Of a stretch of DNA of 64,000 nt, positions 24,250 to 37,372 are shown piece by piece. The stretch's first letter is position 1. Each line of letters starts with the position of its first letter. The stretch lies in contig WACJ01000254.1 of NCBI GenBank assembly GCA_008973525.1, forward strand, positions 434,001 through 498,000, written 5' to 3'. A program made the position numbers and the translations under genes. Source of the DNA: Stenopsyche tienmushanensis. Its lineage: Eukaryota > Arthropoda > Insecta > Trichoptera > Stenopsychidae. The notes beneath the pieces are model-generated. The model worked only from the letters and a program-made list of their open reading frames with translations. It ran no database searches and was not told the origin of the DNA.

Positions 24250-26360
24250 CGAATTTACAGTAATAAACATAGCATGCCTTCTAAAACACCGACAATACTG
24301 AAATATAATACTCGTGACATCTGTTTTTATTTTTATTTTGAAGTTTATGATGATCTAAATTTCAACCTATTGGGATTTTAAAAATCATAACAGGATAAAA
24401 ATATTCCATGATAAAAATACGAAAATATAATTAGATAAGTGTTCTTCTCACTAAAGCCTCATTTGAAAAATAAACAGCACGCATCTACAAATTGATTTTT
24501 GAGGATGTGGCTCATTATGGATTCATTTTCGTTTATGAATTCAAAAAATTGTTTCTTGGAATTAATATTCTTAATGACCCAAAAAAATATGAAAATAATT
24601 CGGTTTCCCATCTCTGATTTATGGTATTCGGAATGAAGATACTTTTCAATGAAATCCCAGACGTAGCATACAGTTCTTTGTGAGCCAGTGATTCATATCA
24701 GTCGGATGCACTTTTATTAATGTGCAAATTTACATAAATCATCTACACGAGACGCAAACAAATTTTTATCGCCGTATACGAGCATGACAACTTATTTATA
24801 CAGATCGGACGATGATGCTAGCAGGGCATCCTCTGAAGATGGACGACGTCTTGATTGATTTTATTAATAAATTTGCACAGATCAACACTCTCGGTAAAAG
24901 GGCAGCCACTTGATCCGTATTATTTGCATTCCATCACACTGTATAAATAAACAAAGCTCGAAAGGATCTTCTTTCATTTCGCCATCTTCGGCGCGAGCAC
25001 TCGATTTATTGCGAGAGCACTTAATCCATATACGAATATAAAGTGCAGAAATTCCTCAGACTGAACACACTAAATACCGATTCAAATCTAATCAGGTCGA
25101 GCAATTAACCAGTCTGACGTGGGATGGTCGAGTATACTCAAAATGAATTACATTACATTAAAACCTATACGGATTGTTGGGCGCTCTTTCACTCTGAATG
25201 CATTCGGTTGCATTCCGAACGCTATAAATCATCTCCATTATGACTTTGTGAAATTTACGACCTTATTTACTTTCGGTAAAATGCACATTATGATTCGACG
25301 TTCTGAGTGATTCATGACGTGCGATCGTGAACAATTGGAAATCATGGTTTGCATTTGCAAAGGAATTTCCGTATATGGTTTGACGGTGACAAACGCTTAT
25401 TGGACTCTGATGCAACTGAGTGGATCTCAAATAATGCTAAAATTCGGTACATGCAGACTCTTTTCAATGCGAGCTTGGAATACATTTGAAAAAGAGTTGT
25501 GCAACATAACCACATAAAGCATTATGTGCGTTGATAATTGATTAACGAATAGGTAAAAGGGTAACATCACAAACGGTTTGAATGGCACTACTACTGCACA
25601 AAGTAGAATTTAAGAACAAAATTTACATAATATCAATACAAACAAAAATGTAATTTTTAGCAAAAAACCCTTTACAAATTAATATTACGACATCCATGAT
25701 ATTGATTTAATGAATACTTAAAAATTATATAAAATACATTTAAACATCTAGAATAACGCATTATGCTTCATCAAAACTTGACTTGATACCGCTATTATTC
25801 CATATTTCAATTTCATGAAATTTGGATCTATACAATCTGGATCCAAAGTGTATACCGCAAAAATAAATTATTAAAAGTACTGCAGAATAACTTTCTTCGT
25901 ATTCTTATATATTACCAGTAAATCTGCAAATAGATTATAGGATAAATGACACATCAATAGCTATTCTAACCCCTAGCGAACGACCTAGTTTAGAGGTATA
26001 ATGGAGTTTTTAATTTACATGTATACAGGGTGTTTTGCACATGGACTGACGAATTATTTTTGGAGGTTAGTCTTTATGTCCATGTCTGGGGAGGTGCCCT
26101 ATTCAGTGGCTCGTACGGTCTCCATATCTGACACCAATGGATTTCTTTGTCTAGGAACGCGCAAAAGAATTAATTTACAGGACAGAGGTGCCCATAAAAA
26201 GAAAATCCTAATTGAAATAATAGTCGTCGCCTTTGTAAAAATGAAAGAGAAATGTTATTTCAGACAACTACAGTATGTGCATACGAAGGAGTGGTAGCCA
26301 ATTTGAACAAATTTTGTAAATAAATTTAATAAAAACATCATAAGCATAAAAAGCATTTTC

Positions 26361-26597
26361 TTAACCCTGACCCTGCTAAACTGGTACCTCTTTATGTTTA
26401 ACGACTCATTGTATGATTTGTATGACATGTAGCATATCGTTGGAAAGGTTATAATCTAGAAAACTTAACTAAACTAAGTTCAAAATAGTTTTTTGTTTTT
26501 TCTAACGGTATTGCGCCCGTATTGAAATTTATCGGGAAAAGGTCAGTTCTTTATCTTTGCGTCGCGAATTTAGTAGCATTCGTTCGCTAAAGGTTAA
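26361..26597. mobile_element. Possible TTAA-ended short element
   Basis: The stretch begins TTAACCCTGACCC and ends CGCTAAAGGTTAA, so TTAACC occurs inverted at both tips. Only the outer few bases match, and the interior has no coding frame. A piggyBac-type non-autonomous element is one reading; chance placement of TTAA sites is the other. Confidence 0.3.
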
Positions 26598-29044
26598 TTC
26601 GGACACATTAAATTGTTATTCCTCAAAGATATCAAAGACCTCAATTAAAGACAAAAACGTGAGTCGTTTATTCACAAGCAAATAAATCAAGGTTTAACGA
26701 TTGAATCCAAGTTATAAACGTATATTTTTTTGACTTTTAAGGAGTACCACATGAATAGGTGCTAACAAATCAATCTCAGTGTTTATTTGTAAATTCATCC
26801 TATCCCATGTCTTCTGATGGTAAAATAATACAAAACACAAGCCAGATACTATAATGAACTTTAACATAAATAATAAATGCAATTACATGTCGTCGAACAG
26901 ACGATTGTTTCGCTTTATATTTTTTTCTGTTTATTTTTGAGTCGTTTCATCTTTTATAGATATAAATTTAAGACTTAAGTTCATAATTAATAATCCATTT
27001 GAAAATTAGATTGCATTTCGCACACTCTATAACAAAATCCTTATTGATTATATATATATAAACGGTGGAATTGAACAATTAGATCTAATGAATCGAGGGG
27101 TTTATCCAAGCGTATAGGCTTTGGTCAAATTAGAAAGCAAGACTAAAAGATTAATTTTCTACAATTCCGACTATTTCCTCCTCAAATATTGTTTTTATTG
27201 CTGAAAAATAAATTGCATAAGCATTTAAGACATGTCATTATATCGATCAGCTGAAAAAAAAACACACAAATTAAATTTGTTAATGTAAAAATAAAACCAG
27301 GCAGGTTAGATTTGGTAATATACACACTTCAAACATCATCCACAACAAATACACAAAATCAAACGAGTCAATATTTGGCTCTCACTCGCATATTACAATA
27401 GTTTAGCGGTTCTTATTGGCGCTAATTGTGGCAATGCACATTGCATAAAAGGAGCGTCATTCCTTTTTATGGACGCCACAAGTGCAGTTGAAATCCTCTG
27501 TGTTCTTTCATGTTATGAGAGTTACACTTTAAATAGCCTTTGAACACTTGAGAACTCTGAGCGATTATAAACACGTGAAAGCATATATCACTATCCATAA
27601 ATAAGGATATAAAGAGAGGGGCACTTAGCGCGTTGTTCGCGTACGAAAATAGACATGGCCAGCTTACAAATAAATCGCTTTTGAATTATGTATAATGATA
27701 TATTTGCAGATAATTTGCGATTTATATAATATTTATATTTGTACCGCCCACTTTGTGTTTTTCAATTACGATTATTTTATGGGAGTGTTTATGTTTTTTG
27801 AATGAGACCGAAAAAAAGGCGTTTCGTTTAGACGGATATTAGACGATCGTTACTTTTAAGTGATTTTACATCGTAACTCATTATGGTGTATTTATAGTGA
27901 TGGAAATATATTAGTGTTTGGGATCATTTGAGTGAGACAGTTATATTTGAAATATATACTTCTAAATGATTCTCATAGATCGACATAATCATTTGGAACA
28001 GTTTTGTATTTAATAAAACGTATACGTTTCGGCCTTGATTTTGAAATACGCCGTGTGATTTATGGTTTCCTGTTTAGTACGGTTTTATAAAAGGACATAA
28101 AAACCATGAAACGAGCTTCTAATATCGGAACAAAGATCATGCTGCAGGTTTTTTGGCTTAACCGCTCATTGAAGTCGTTTAATATTAAAAGCTCATTTCG
28201 AGCTTTGGTTATTGAATTGAATTAATTTGCATGAATGAATGCGATCCAATATGGAGGCAATAAATACAATTTAATGATATTCATATACTTGAACTGCCTG
28301 TTGAAGATATATAAATTAGCGACCCTCAAACTTTCAAATCAAATTCAATAACAGTGTGTACATAATTTGATTTATAATATGTCTTCGTCCAATTGATTCG
28401 ATAATAGGTCTTCATTATAATGCCAAAAATAAATTTATCAACGAATCAATGACCGTGGGACAAAATATTGTGGGGTTTTGATCGACTAATCGGGATCATT
28501 ACCCGGGCAATTTGATGAACATTGTGGGCGGTCCAATTGTTTACTCTGTTCGTTTAACACCTAACTCAGAAGCACACATGCTTTCATCCGGTTAAGCAAA
28601 TCTCTTGAAAGAGATCTTCAAAGAACGAAGCTGGCGCCATGAACGGTTAAACGAATCGTGCAAATCAGCAGACTGCTGCAAAATTACTCAACAGACGTGA
28701 CAAAACGAATAGCCGCATCATTGATAAAATATTTTTAAATGCTCACGTAATTACAGTATCATCACGCACATCATCAAATTTAAATAGAGATATTTTTAAT
28801 AAAAGGAAAAAAAATGTCAAAGCTTAATTAAAATGTCTAATCTATAAAATATGAACGAATCTAAATGATCCTTTGTTTCATAACACCATGCAGATCAGCT
28901 CAAGATTTTATTATGATTGAATATTTAAGCTCTATGAATCAAAGATATGAATTAATGATTTAAAAGGCGACAAACCAAACATAAAAACGTATCAAACAAA
29001 ATTGAATTTTGAATGCATGTAATCCTCATCGGCATCGCATCGAT

Positions 29045-29262
29045 ATATGATCCATAGCATTTAAATGCCATTATAAATTAATGCAGACGTAAATTGTTAC
29101 GGATATTATCATGAAATATGGCCCATTTACATAAGAAGACCTCAAGTCTTTCGTCTGTCGTATTAAGAATTCGGCTCGAAAGCCGTGCAAGAATTTATGG
29201 CAGTTAAAATCAATTTATTCGATGAGATATGACCTATCAACTGTCAAAATGCGGAGTGGGCG
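29045..29262 (+). repeat. Duplicated segment, copy A (just inside the first intron)
   Basis: About 200 bp that recur at 33168-33380 in the same orientation. Shared blocks include CATTTAAATG, CATTATAAAT, CCATTTACATA, CGTCTGTC, GGCTCGAAAGC and TAAAATCAAT. This copy ends about 160 bp from the donor of the first plakin exon. It is either an old local duplication or a dispersed repeat; no inverted ends or coding frame are visible. Confidence 0.7.
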
Positions 29263-29424
29263 CTCACCCACTTTGCCCCCCTGAGATCACCAATACGGAA
29301 GGCGATCTCTCGAAGATTATTAAGCAATCCGGTGTTAATTTGAACACATCATGCAGACAAACCGATCCTTTCAGCCAAATCGACGCACCTGCCTGGGCGA
29401 TAAAGAAACCCCAGCACGTTGTAC

Positions 29425-29593
29425 CTTTGAATTTTGTCAGATTTTCCTCGTAGACCTGCTCGTGAGGTCCTCCGTCGGGTGGCTGCGCCCTCGGCGAGTA
29501 ATAGTGGGAATTTCCATTGACGGCCGGTCCATCCCTCAAAGCTTCCTGAGGATCGAAGCCCAGCCTGTCTTTGTAATAAGCCTGTGTCGACAT
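29425..29593 (-). CDS. shot: Spectraplakin (short stop) first coding exon
   Basis: The ATG at 29593-29591 starts a 56-codon leader, MSTQAYYKDRLGFDP..., ending YEENLTKFK plus one base (G). The donor AAAG|GTAC is at 29425/29424. That single G joins the AT opening the 62-bp exon to make Asp, giving KFKD-ERDAIQKK, the usual junction before CH1 in plakins. The YYKDRLGFDP start resembles one N-terminal variant of insect Shot, as far as I recall. The leader is rich in Gly, Pro and His (about residues 20-47) and probably unstructured. The start context AGAAAATGT has A at -3. A TTTTCATCAG three bases before the ATG could be a 3' splice site, so the 5' UTR may come from upstream exons. Overlapping plus-strand ORFs are shadows. 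Confidence 0.93.
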
Positions 29594-30900
29594 TTTCTGA
29601 TGAAAATATCACTAGGCTTATTCTCGAGAGGGTTGCGAACTTCTTCGTCAAATCGTCGTCACTTTGAATTTATATTGACTTTATAAATCATTTATTCGTC
29701 AAGTTATTAGTAGATTTATGGCAATTTGATTATTATCATATATTTTAATCGATGAAAATGCACTTTGATTTATGTATTTATATTTTTTCCCAAGCGCAGA
29801 TTAGCAATTTAAGGATCCGCCAAAATCCTTATAGAGCCTCTTGAATTGGTTTTATATTGCAGCTTTTATAATATGGTATTTTTATTAAAATAAAATTAGT
29901 TTTTTTTTTAAAGTTGAAATGGTAATTTTTATGATTAATTATGGCAACTCTGTATTATTAATATTAGTAATATATACGTTTTTTTTAAATTATAGGAAGA
30001 TTTAGTATATTTTAGTAATTAAATTTATGTATATATAAAAAAAACAGGGAATGTTTCGTTTTTCTTCGTTGTGTCAAATTCGTTTCGATTATTTTTGTAT
30101 TTTTATTTTTAAAAATATTAGTTCGGATGTGATCTTGAACTTTCACTCTTTTCACTCTGAAGATTTCCAATGTTCGAGTCAAACGTTCGATATCACATTC
30201 GTCCTCTCGAGCCTTCGTTTGAGGACCTCCTTCAGCGAATCTCGCTTCACTCTCGATATTTATTTTTCTACAATCACATATCACTTTTCATAGCACCTAT
30301 AAAAATTATAAAACGTTTTGTTTAAAATTAAATTCTCAAGCTTGTAGTGTAGCAATAGAACGATCTCAAAATCGAAGATATTAATGTTTATCGATTAAAT
30401 TTAAAAATACATAAATACGCTATACGTATGAATTAAAGTTGGCTTTAAATGATTAATAAAACATAAGGGGGGTATCGAATGTTATAAATGATCAAACAAA
30501 ATCGAATTTTATAAAGCTTCGACTTAAATATTAAGCCAATGAACATATATTTAATCTTTGGCGATAGATAGTGTCAAGAATATTAAAAATAAATTAGAAT
30601 GACAATTACGTTTGAGACTTGTGAATTTGTTGTGACTTTTAGTTTTGACGTTTTAAGAATCGAGTGTAACGCGAGTGAAGGCGTCCTTCCCTGGCCGAGG
30701 CGTCAGAAACACTGAGTGCTGGCCGGTTGAGGAAGGAGATGAGGACACTCCCCACGACTTTGCAGACAAACCACTTTCATCGAGAACAAGAGCGCGGGCG
30801 AATTGCCATTTAATATGCTACATTCTCACTTCAGGAGACAAAAATCACAACCAAACCCAACATAGATTTATGCTCGTCATCGCATCTATCAAAGCAACCT
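29594..30900 (-). promoter_or_regulatory. Possible 5' UTR or promoter region of the plakin transcript
   Basis: This lies directly upstream of the first coding exon in gene sense. Most is AT-rich, but 30660-30880 is GC-richer and, on the minus strand, contains CACTCAGTGTTT, a fair match to the arthropod Initiator (TCAKTY), without a clear TATA box. A second patch (30120-30290) is purine-rich on the minus strand, as 5' UTRs often are. Start site and UTR limits cannot be set from sequence alone; other promoters farther right are equally possible. Confidence 0.3.
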
Positions 30901-31152
30901 CCAGAAACCAGTAAAACAATATTTAACCCATATACAAAGCGAGCCACGTCCTATGTAGCGCGTGATTCGAACACTCGAACTTAAAAAGGCTCGATTATCC
31001 TTAAATGACAAAAAAATCCCGCGCAAAATAAGACTCATCTGGAAAATAATAACGACGTAAAAGCCCTAAAATTCCATTTTCAATATGCCAATTACCTGAC
31101 TACAAATTGATCAAATATTTGTGCATTCATTATTTTTTCTCTAAATCGTATC

Positions 31153-32054
31153 CACTCAAACCTTTTTTGTGCGATTTCGAAGTTATGCGGTTTTTTTTAA
31201 AGCAATTTTTTTATTTCATTAAGAGTACGCATCGAGATATTTTGGATAAAATAGGAAAAAAAATCATCAACACTAACTGAAATTTGGAAAAAAAATTTGG
31301 GACTGTGTAAATCATATTGCATCTGCTATTGCTGAAAAACGACCACGCCCTTTATTCTGGTTTTCATTTTTGAAAAAATTGATTTCGTTTTTTTGCATTT
31401 TATCAATGTTTTGACTTTTAAAAATATATTCTTCAAAGGAATTTCCAAAATTTCAACAACTTACGGATTTATAGCTATTTTAGTGATGCGGCAACTTGGC
31501 CTGCCCTACCATAATGAATTGAATGACTTGAGTTTATTTTTTTAAACAGTCGCCATTTTGTGATTTTTTGAGTTCGGGACTATAGTGACATCTTTACTAA
31601 TTATGAATTATATTGTTGGAAAGAAAAAATCTACACAGAACAGTTATGACATTAACACTGGCTATACTAATTTTCCGAAGAAGAAAGCGATTTTGAGTCA
31701 TATCGAAAACCGCAACGAAAATTATCATACAGCGATGACAGTTTGTAATTAAAACAATTAATATTTCTCTAGTGGATGTTTGGCATTTGAGATGCCAGAT
31801 GTCAGACATCCTTAAAATTTTACCAATGATGCAAGACGTCCTTTAAATGTTACCAAAAATGTTATTTTTTAATTGTTTTCTTGTTTTTTGATAAACTTTT
31901 TTTATGCGATTTTGGATATATTTTATATAGCTGTTTCAAAGTTATGCGGTTTTTAAAATCCATGGAACGCATCTTCACTTTTTCTATCCAAGTCATAGCT
32001 TTTTTTGTGCGATTTTCCGCTAAACCCATCTACTGTATAAAAAAGGTTTAAGTG
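31153..32054. mobile_element. TA-flanked non-autonomous element, long copy
   Basis: About 900 bp. The left tip is CACTCAAACCTTTTTTGTGC; the reversed right tip is CACTTAAACCTTTTTTATAC, followed outside by TA. The right two-thirds is homologous to 10400-10892, including the plus-strand tail (here with a frameshift), the hairpin TGGCAT-ttgag-ATGCCA near 31780, and repeated AAGTTATGCGG motifs near each end. No transposase core is recognised. It lies upstream of the plakin first exon. Confidence 0.7.
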
Positions 32055-32204
32055 TATTTATAAAAAACTAAATTTGCATTCAAGATTTTGAATGCAAAAA
32101 TTATGATTTTCGAACATTACTTAGGGATGCAGAGGTTTTATATTATTAGATCTATTGTTTAGCATAATTCCAGAGTAATAAGATTATTCTTATTGTTAAG
32201 GGTA

Positions 32205-32870
32205 AAATGTCAAAACCAGAAATTTACCAAGGACAAATTAGACATTGCATGCTACTTTATTTCGACCAGAGCTTGAATAAGCAAGGCCATTATAACTATC
32301 AATGAAATTCATGTTGAAGTGCCATATTGAGATAATATCGCTCAGAGATCTCACAGAGATAATTCTTGTTGTTGATTTAAAAAATTGGGACTGAAAAGTG
32401 TATCGTTTACGACATCAAACAAAGCTATGGCTTTCTCAAAATCAAACCTGTTTCGACCCCGAAGTCTGATTTTGCAACACTTTACAAAGTTCGTTTGTGC
32501 ATTTAATCGGATGTATGCAGAATAATTCATCTTTATTGTCAGCAATTGGACAAATTAAACAAGAGATTAAAAGTTAAGTGTTCAAGTTTGTTTCAACCAG
32601 AAAGGGAATAAATCTTCACCAAGACAATGCACGATCTCATAAAGCAAGAATTATACATTAAAAAATCGGAAATTAAACCGGGAGATTCTGTCTTCATATT
32701 TCCCAGACCTTGTTCTTAATAGTCTATATAGCTAATAGTAAAATAGTAAAAAGTAAAAATCACTTAAATCTAATATTTTGAATCCAAATCGAAAAGATAT
32801 TTAAAAAGTACAAGGAATGTGGAAAACAGTTACTAATAATGGTGGAAATTCCATTTTATACTTATATTTA
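32205..32870 (+). mobile_element. Heavily decayed mariner element
   Basis: The region opens ATGTCAAAACCAGAAATTTA, reading MSKPEIYQGQIRHCMLLYFD, the usual N-terminus of a mariner transposase (compare the copy at 58339). The middle is lost or scrambled by stops and deletions. At about 32610-32650 it reads INLHQDNARSHKARI, the second catalytic Asp block, and near 32815-32850 there is a C-terminal-like MWKTVTNNGGN. There is no intact reading frame. Terminal repeats are not recognisable. Confidence 0.75.
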
Positions 32871-33167
32871 AAGAAAAGCGTGATTTATTTCTGGTAATAA
32901 AAGTGCTATTGATCGATAGCTTTCTTTGAAATTTCGTGACAGTTAAGATTTTAAACCGAGATTTTGAACAGTAACTTCCAGAGAAGTTGGCAACCTTATC
33001 CAAATTCATTTGAAATCATATCATCATATAACATTTGAAATCGCCCAAATATGCTCATTGATCTACAAATACAACATCTTGTTTACTTGTGTTAATTATT
33101 GGATGAAATAATTTTGTGGACTTATCTCATTTTTAGATATTTACAATATGAGTTGCGATCACATTGT

Positions 33168-33380
33168 ATCGATTTACGATCTATGCCATTTAAATGTCAT
33201 TATAAATCAATGCTGACTTTTTATGAATATCATCACGAAAAAACGGTCCATTTACATAGGAAGTCCATCGTCTGTCATATTAAAAACTTGGCTCGAAAGC
33301 TATCGAAATTTTATGCGACATAAAATCAATATATTCAACGCGATATGAGCTATCGTCTGTCGTCAAAGCGAGAATCTTTT
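33168..33380 (+). repeat. Duplicated segment, copy B (upstream of the plakin first exon)
   Basis: Second copy of the roughly 200-bp unit at 29045-29262, same orientation and about 4.1 kb away, on the other side of the first coding exon. Order of landmarks is conserved: CATTTAAATG, CATTATAAAT, CCATTTACATA, CGTCTGTC, GGCTCGAAAGC. No copy of the exon itself is found next to it. Confidence 0.7.
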
Positions 33381-36300
33381 CAGTAGCAACCATAATCAAA
33401 ACTGATCTCACATCCTCATATTTTAATAGATCACTATTACAAATATAAATATAATGAGCATCCGTTATCTAAGACTTAAGGATTTATGTCATTATTACGG
33501 TCACCTTATTGCATATAAATAACACAAATCAAATGGTACCCCTACTTATAACGGGGCCACACTTATCGATGATGCATTTCAGCGTATTAAAAAAATGCAT
33601 CATCACGTAACAAATCGTCTTTATACGCTGCTCGTGATAAATGGCATGATTATTAATCTGTTTGAAATTGTGATAAAAACGAAAAAATCAACTGTCAATT
33701 TTGCAGCGTAAAATTCGGTCAAGACTACAGTTGTCGGCACCGTGATCAAAATACGCACCGCCAATGATACAAAAACTAGTTTTGTAATTAGCGTGTTTAA
33801 TTACATTTTAGAGTGCTCTCTACTTTTATATTACGTGGATTTAATTAGGTCGATTATGATTAAAAGAATAACACATGGCTGATAAGAAAAACTTCAAAGT
33901 TAATATGTTTACTTGTATATTTGCTAAAAATTATATCAATTGGAATTCTAAACGATATACGATGTTTATTGGGATATAAGGGCATAATCAACTATTTTTA
34001 AATGAGCTACTTGATACTAAGATTAATTTTAAAATGAAATTAATATTCGCATCTGCATCTAATAATAAATCATTATAATCAGGTTCGTTTGGTCTAGATT
34101 TGAATTTGAACCCTTTACGGTGAAAATCAAAGAAGTAATCTATGCCAGTATAGTCTTAATAAAATGTATGCGACGTTAAAGAATTATAATTTGGTTGGAT
34201 GCAAAATGTAATTTTAGACATAGTTTTAGGTCATCGCTTATTATTTTTTGTCACATATCAATATTCCATGTAATGAAAGGAGTTATTGTGTCTTTGTTCA
34301 TTGCAGGTGGTTAATAAGTGGCAATTCTCAGCAATTTACAGTGGCGATAGTTCAGAGACAAGCGAACACAGTCACAGTCGGTGTGATTAGTGATGTCAGA
34401 ATTATTTATTTATCGTTTGGGACAACGCGGGGGAAGTCGGCACCAACCCACGTGGGCTCAGTCTGGCCATATCGAGAAAACGAGCCTCAAAACCACCCAA
34501 CCAACTAGAACATTCTGCAAACAGAGCAGACAGCTCACAGCTAACCACCGCTAAATTTGTCTAATGCACCGGGAGAAGTGGGTGGTGCCGCCCTCTGCAG
34601 ACTCGACAATTGGACTGAGGGCGCTATTGCTCAAGAAGTCTTTCCTAAACGGGCCTTCAACACTATCGCCAATTCACCTATTTTCGTGCGAATGCTATCA
34701 ATCATCGAACATATCAAATTTCGAGAATCAGATATATGTACAATATTAATGACGCCATATTTCATTGAAAATTCATGAGCAATGCGTATAGCCAAAAAAT
34801 CAAATAAACCCTATAAAAAATGTTCCCATATAGGCGATCATAATTAACATTTAACATTACATTTCAATTAAGATCACAGATGCTTAAGAATTAGCGTGTC
34901 AATCACATTGAAATGTATAGTTGCCGAGGGCGCTCGATCTGAAGAGGCATTAGAAAGGAATCCAATTTTGAAACGAATGGAATCGAATCGAATAAATAGT
35001 TCACACATAAAGGGGAGATCTAAATTTATAAAAATAAATAAGCCGGTGATTCAATCACAATTGCAAAAATGCAACATTGAGGCAATCACCTGACGAGAAT
35101 TAATTGAACAGCCTTCATTCATCCGAAGACAGATCGATTCACACGAAGAAAATTATTCACCGTTAACAAGCAAGATGCAGTAGCAAAAAAATACACCGTA
35201 CAATTTCCGACTAGTTTGCACTAACAGGATCCGACCTTGCTTAAGCTAACTGCATGACAATTAGTGTTTCTTAAGAAAACAATGTCCATAATGAGAAAAT
35301 TCTCCGAATTCCGCAGCTTCTATTAATCCATCTATATATCGAATGCCCACGCCATAAACAGATATACCGCTCGCCGATTTCTTCATAAAATCCCCATCGA
35401 TGGCACTATTAAAATACTTCTCATCAAATATATTAGAAATCGCACCAGTAAACATCATAAATATAGAAATGATTGAATATCGATTCATTCATGACACACC
35501 TTGAAGAATCTTCGGTAAATATTTACACATCTGTTAGCGAAAAACGTTCGCGATTCCAACGCATGGACGATCGAAAAAACCATCCCAATTCTCAAAAATC
35601 GCACACAATTGAGCGAAACGATCAAAAACGAATCATCATGAAATTTGCATTAATCAAAAAAAAATATCACCCTCATTGTTCTACAAGATTGCCTTTCATT
35701 CTCCATGTAATCTGAATACATGTCGAAAATACAAAAAAAGAAGATTAGCACGCCATTATCTCGTCCGAAGACATCTGAATAATTAATGTCATTATAATCG
35801 TCCATTCTTGAGACGCGAAACTCGGAAAAGAAAAGCCTTCTGCTTTTTTCTGTGGAAGTAATGGGCTGTGTTGCTCAAGTCGATTTGAGTTACTCCCACA
35901 GTCGTTTCGTGGTAGACTTACGAGTTATGGTGACAATTATTTGAATACATTACAGGAACCATATCAACCGGCTTTTAAAAAGCCGACAAATTACGTACGT
36001 AATTAATTCAGTAAAAAATATTATGGTGTCAATACTTGACAGGATGCACTTATGTTGACATTACCAATTTCCTAAGAAAGAATACAGGAAATAATAGCAA
36101 AGATAACATCCGTAGATTTTGTAAAATTCGAAAACTCAAATAAACAATTTTGATTTTTTTGTAATATTAAGAAATAAATATTTATATAAAGTGTTTATTA
36201 ACACCGAAATACAATCATTGTATTGTAGAATTTATACAATTCATCCTGCAGTAATTAGATGACTTGCTCTGCGGAAGTCTTTGTGACATCACCCTGACAA

Positions 36301-37050
36301 AAATGGGCAAAAATCAGACGATGACCATAATGAGGAAATAACAAGGTTAGCCTGACAATTTTATTTCATTGTAGCTGTCAAACCGCTGATAACAGCGCAC
36401 TTATATCTATTAGGCTTTGTGTCGCAGAACGCATTCTATGTATGAACTTAAACACTCAAACTTGAAATCAACTTTTACTCTGAACGTGTCCGCTTCTGAC
36501 CACAAATGAACTTCATTTGAAGCCTTACAAGATACAAAAATATTGGCGAGCAGATTAAAGTACGACTTGGCAATGAAATACCGGCAAGCAAATAGATTAT
36601 GCTGAACATTGATAAAAGCAACCTTGTTTGATGAAAAACCGATAATTTAGAGCATCGAGTGGCCGTGAGAAATTGAGAGCCTAATCGGGTCATGATTTGA
36701 GTTGAGCTAATGAATGATCGGTATACAGTATGCTATAAGTTTATCACCAGACTCAACGCCATTATGCGTTCTAAGGTTTACTTTAATTAAATGCATTAAA
36801 TTGCAAATATATTCTAATATAAAAAACACAACAAAAATTGGTAACACTTATTATGGCGAGCTACATATTTACTTCGCTTATATCATACAAATTTATCAAC
36901 TGAAGTTCAGTTAAGACCACATGCAGCGCAAAAACAGTTTTTGGAATGCTGATTCATCAGCAACAACAAAAAATAATGAACATTTTTAAAATTATTCCTT
37001 TAAAATGTGTAATTTTGCAATCATAATTATGCTTGGTGCATACTATATAT

Positions 37051-37372
37051 CAGCGTTTCTTAAACTGAGGGTCCGCGAAAATATAAAAAGCATCTATCTA
37101 TATTTGAACAAGATATTTTCTTTGAATTATTTACAGAAAATATTATAAAAATATCTATTTTGACTAATATTTGACCAAGAAATGTTTGTTTGAAAAATGA
37201 AGTCTTTTTCGTTACGCTGTGTATATTTATCAGAACTAAATTTGCAGAAAAATATGTATGTCGTTTCGTACATATATATTGTATATATCCTATGATTATT
37301 ATTCCATAACAACCAGGAATGCAAGAAAATTAAAAAAATAGTATAATGCAAAGGGCTGCGAAAGGATTCTAT
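37051..37372. mobile_element. Possible short hAT-like element
   Basis: The left end CAGCGTTTCTTAAACTGAGG followed by GTCCGCGAAA is of the kind seen at tips of short hAT elements (CAGxGxTTCTxAAxCTGxGGTCCGCG). At the right, GGGCTGCGAAAGG (37353-37365) is the expected inner motif, but the terminal bases are degraded. No target duplication was confirmed. Identification rests on recalled consensus and is tentative. Confidence 0.4.

Larger units (their letters stand above)
20698..29424 (-). other. 8.7-kb plakin intron after the first exon
   Basis: An intron in phase 1 between the leader exon and the first CH1 exon. Recognisable content is limited: an unclassified repeat (23355-23635), an ATG microsatellite (24228-24249), a TTAA-ended element (26361-26597) and a segment duplicated upstream of the gene (29045-29262). 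A GC-richer patch at 22440-22620 carries GGGCGCCGCCC-type sequence but no convincing coding frame. The ORFs at 25119-25310 and 25314-25517 (plus) are adjacent and unrecognised. Confidence 0.7.

Noticed and set aside
24942..25517. TATAAATA with TCATTTC and two adjacent ORFs (25119-25310, 25314-25517)
   Set aside because: The TATA-to-Initiator spacing (about 34) is too long, and the ORFs are short and unrecognisable; not enough for a gene call.
29264..29686. Long overlapping ORFs on both strands near 29.3-29.7 kb
   Set aside because: Only the minus frame up to the donor at 29425 matches plakin sequence; the rest is intron read-through or shadow frames.
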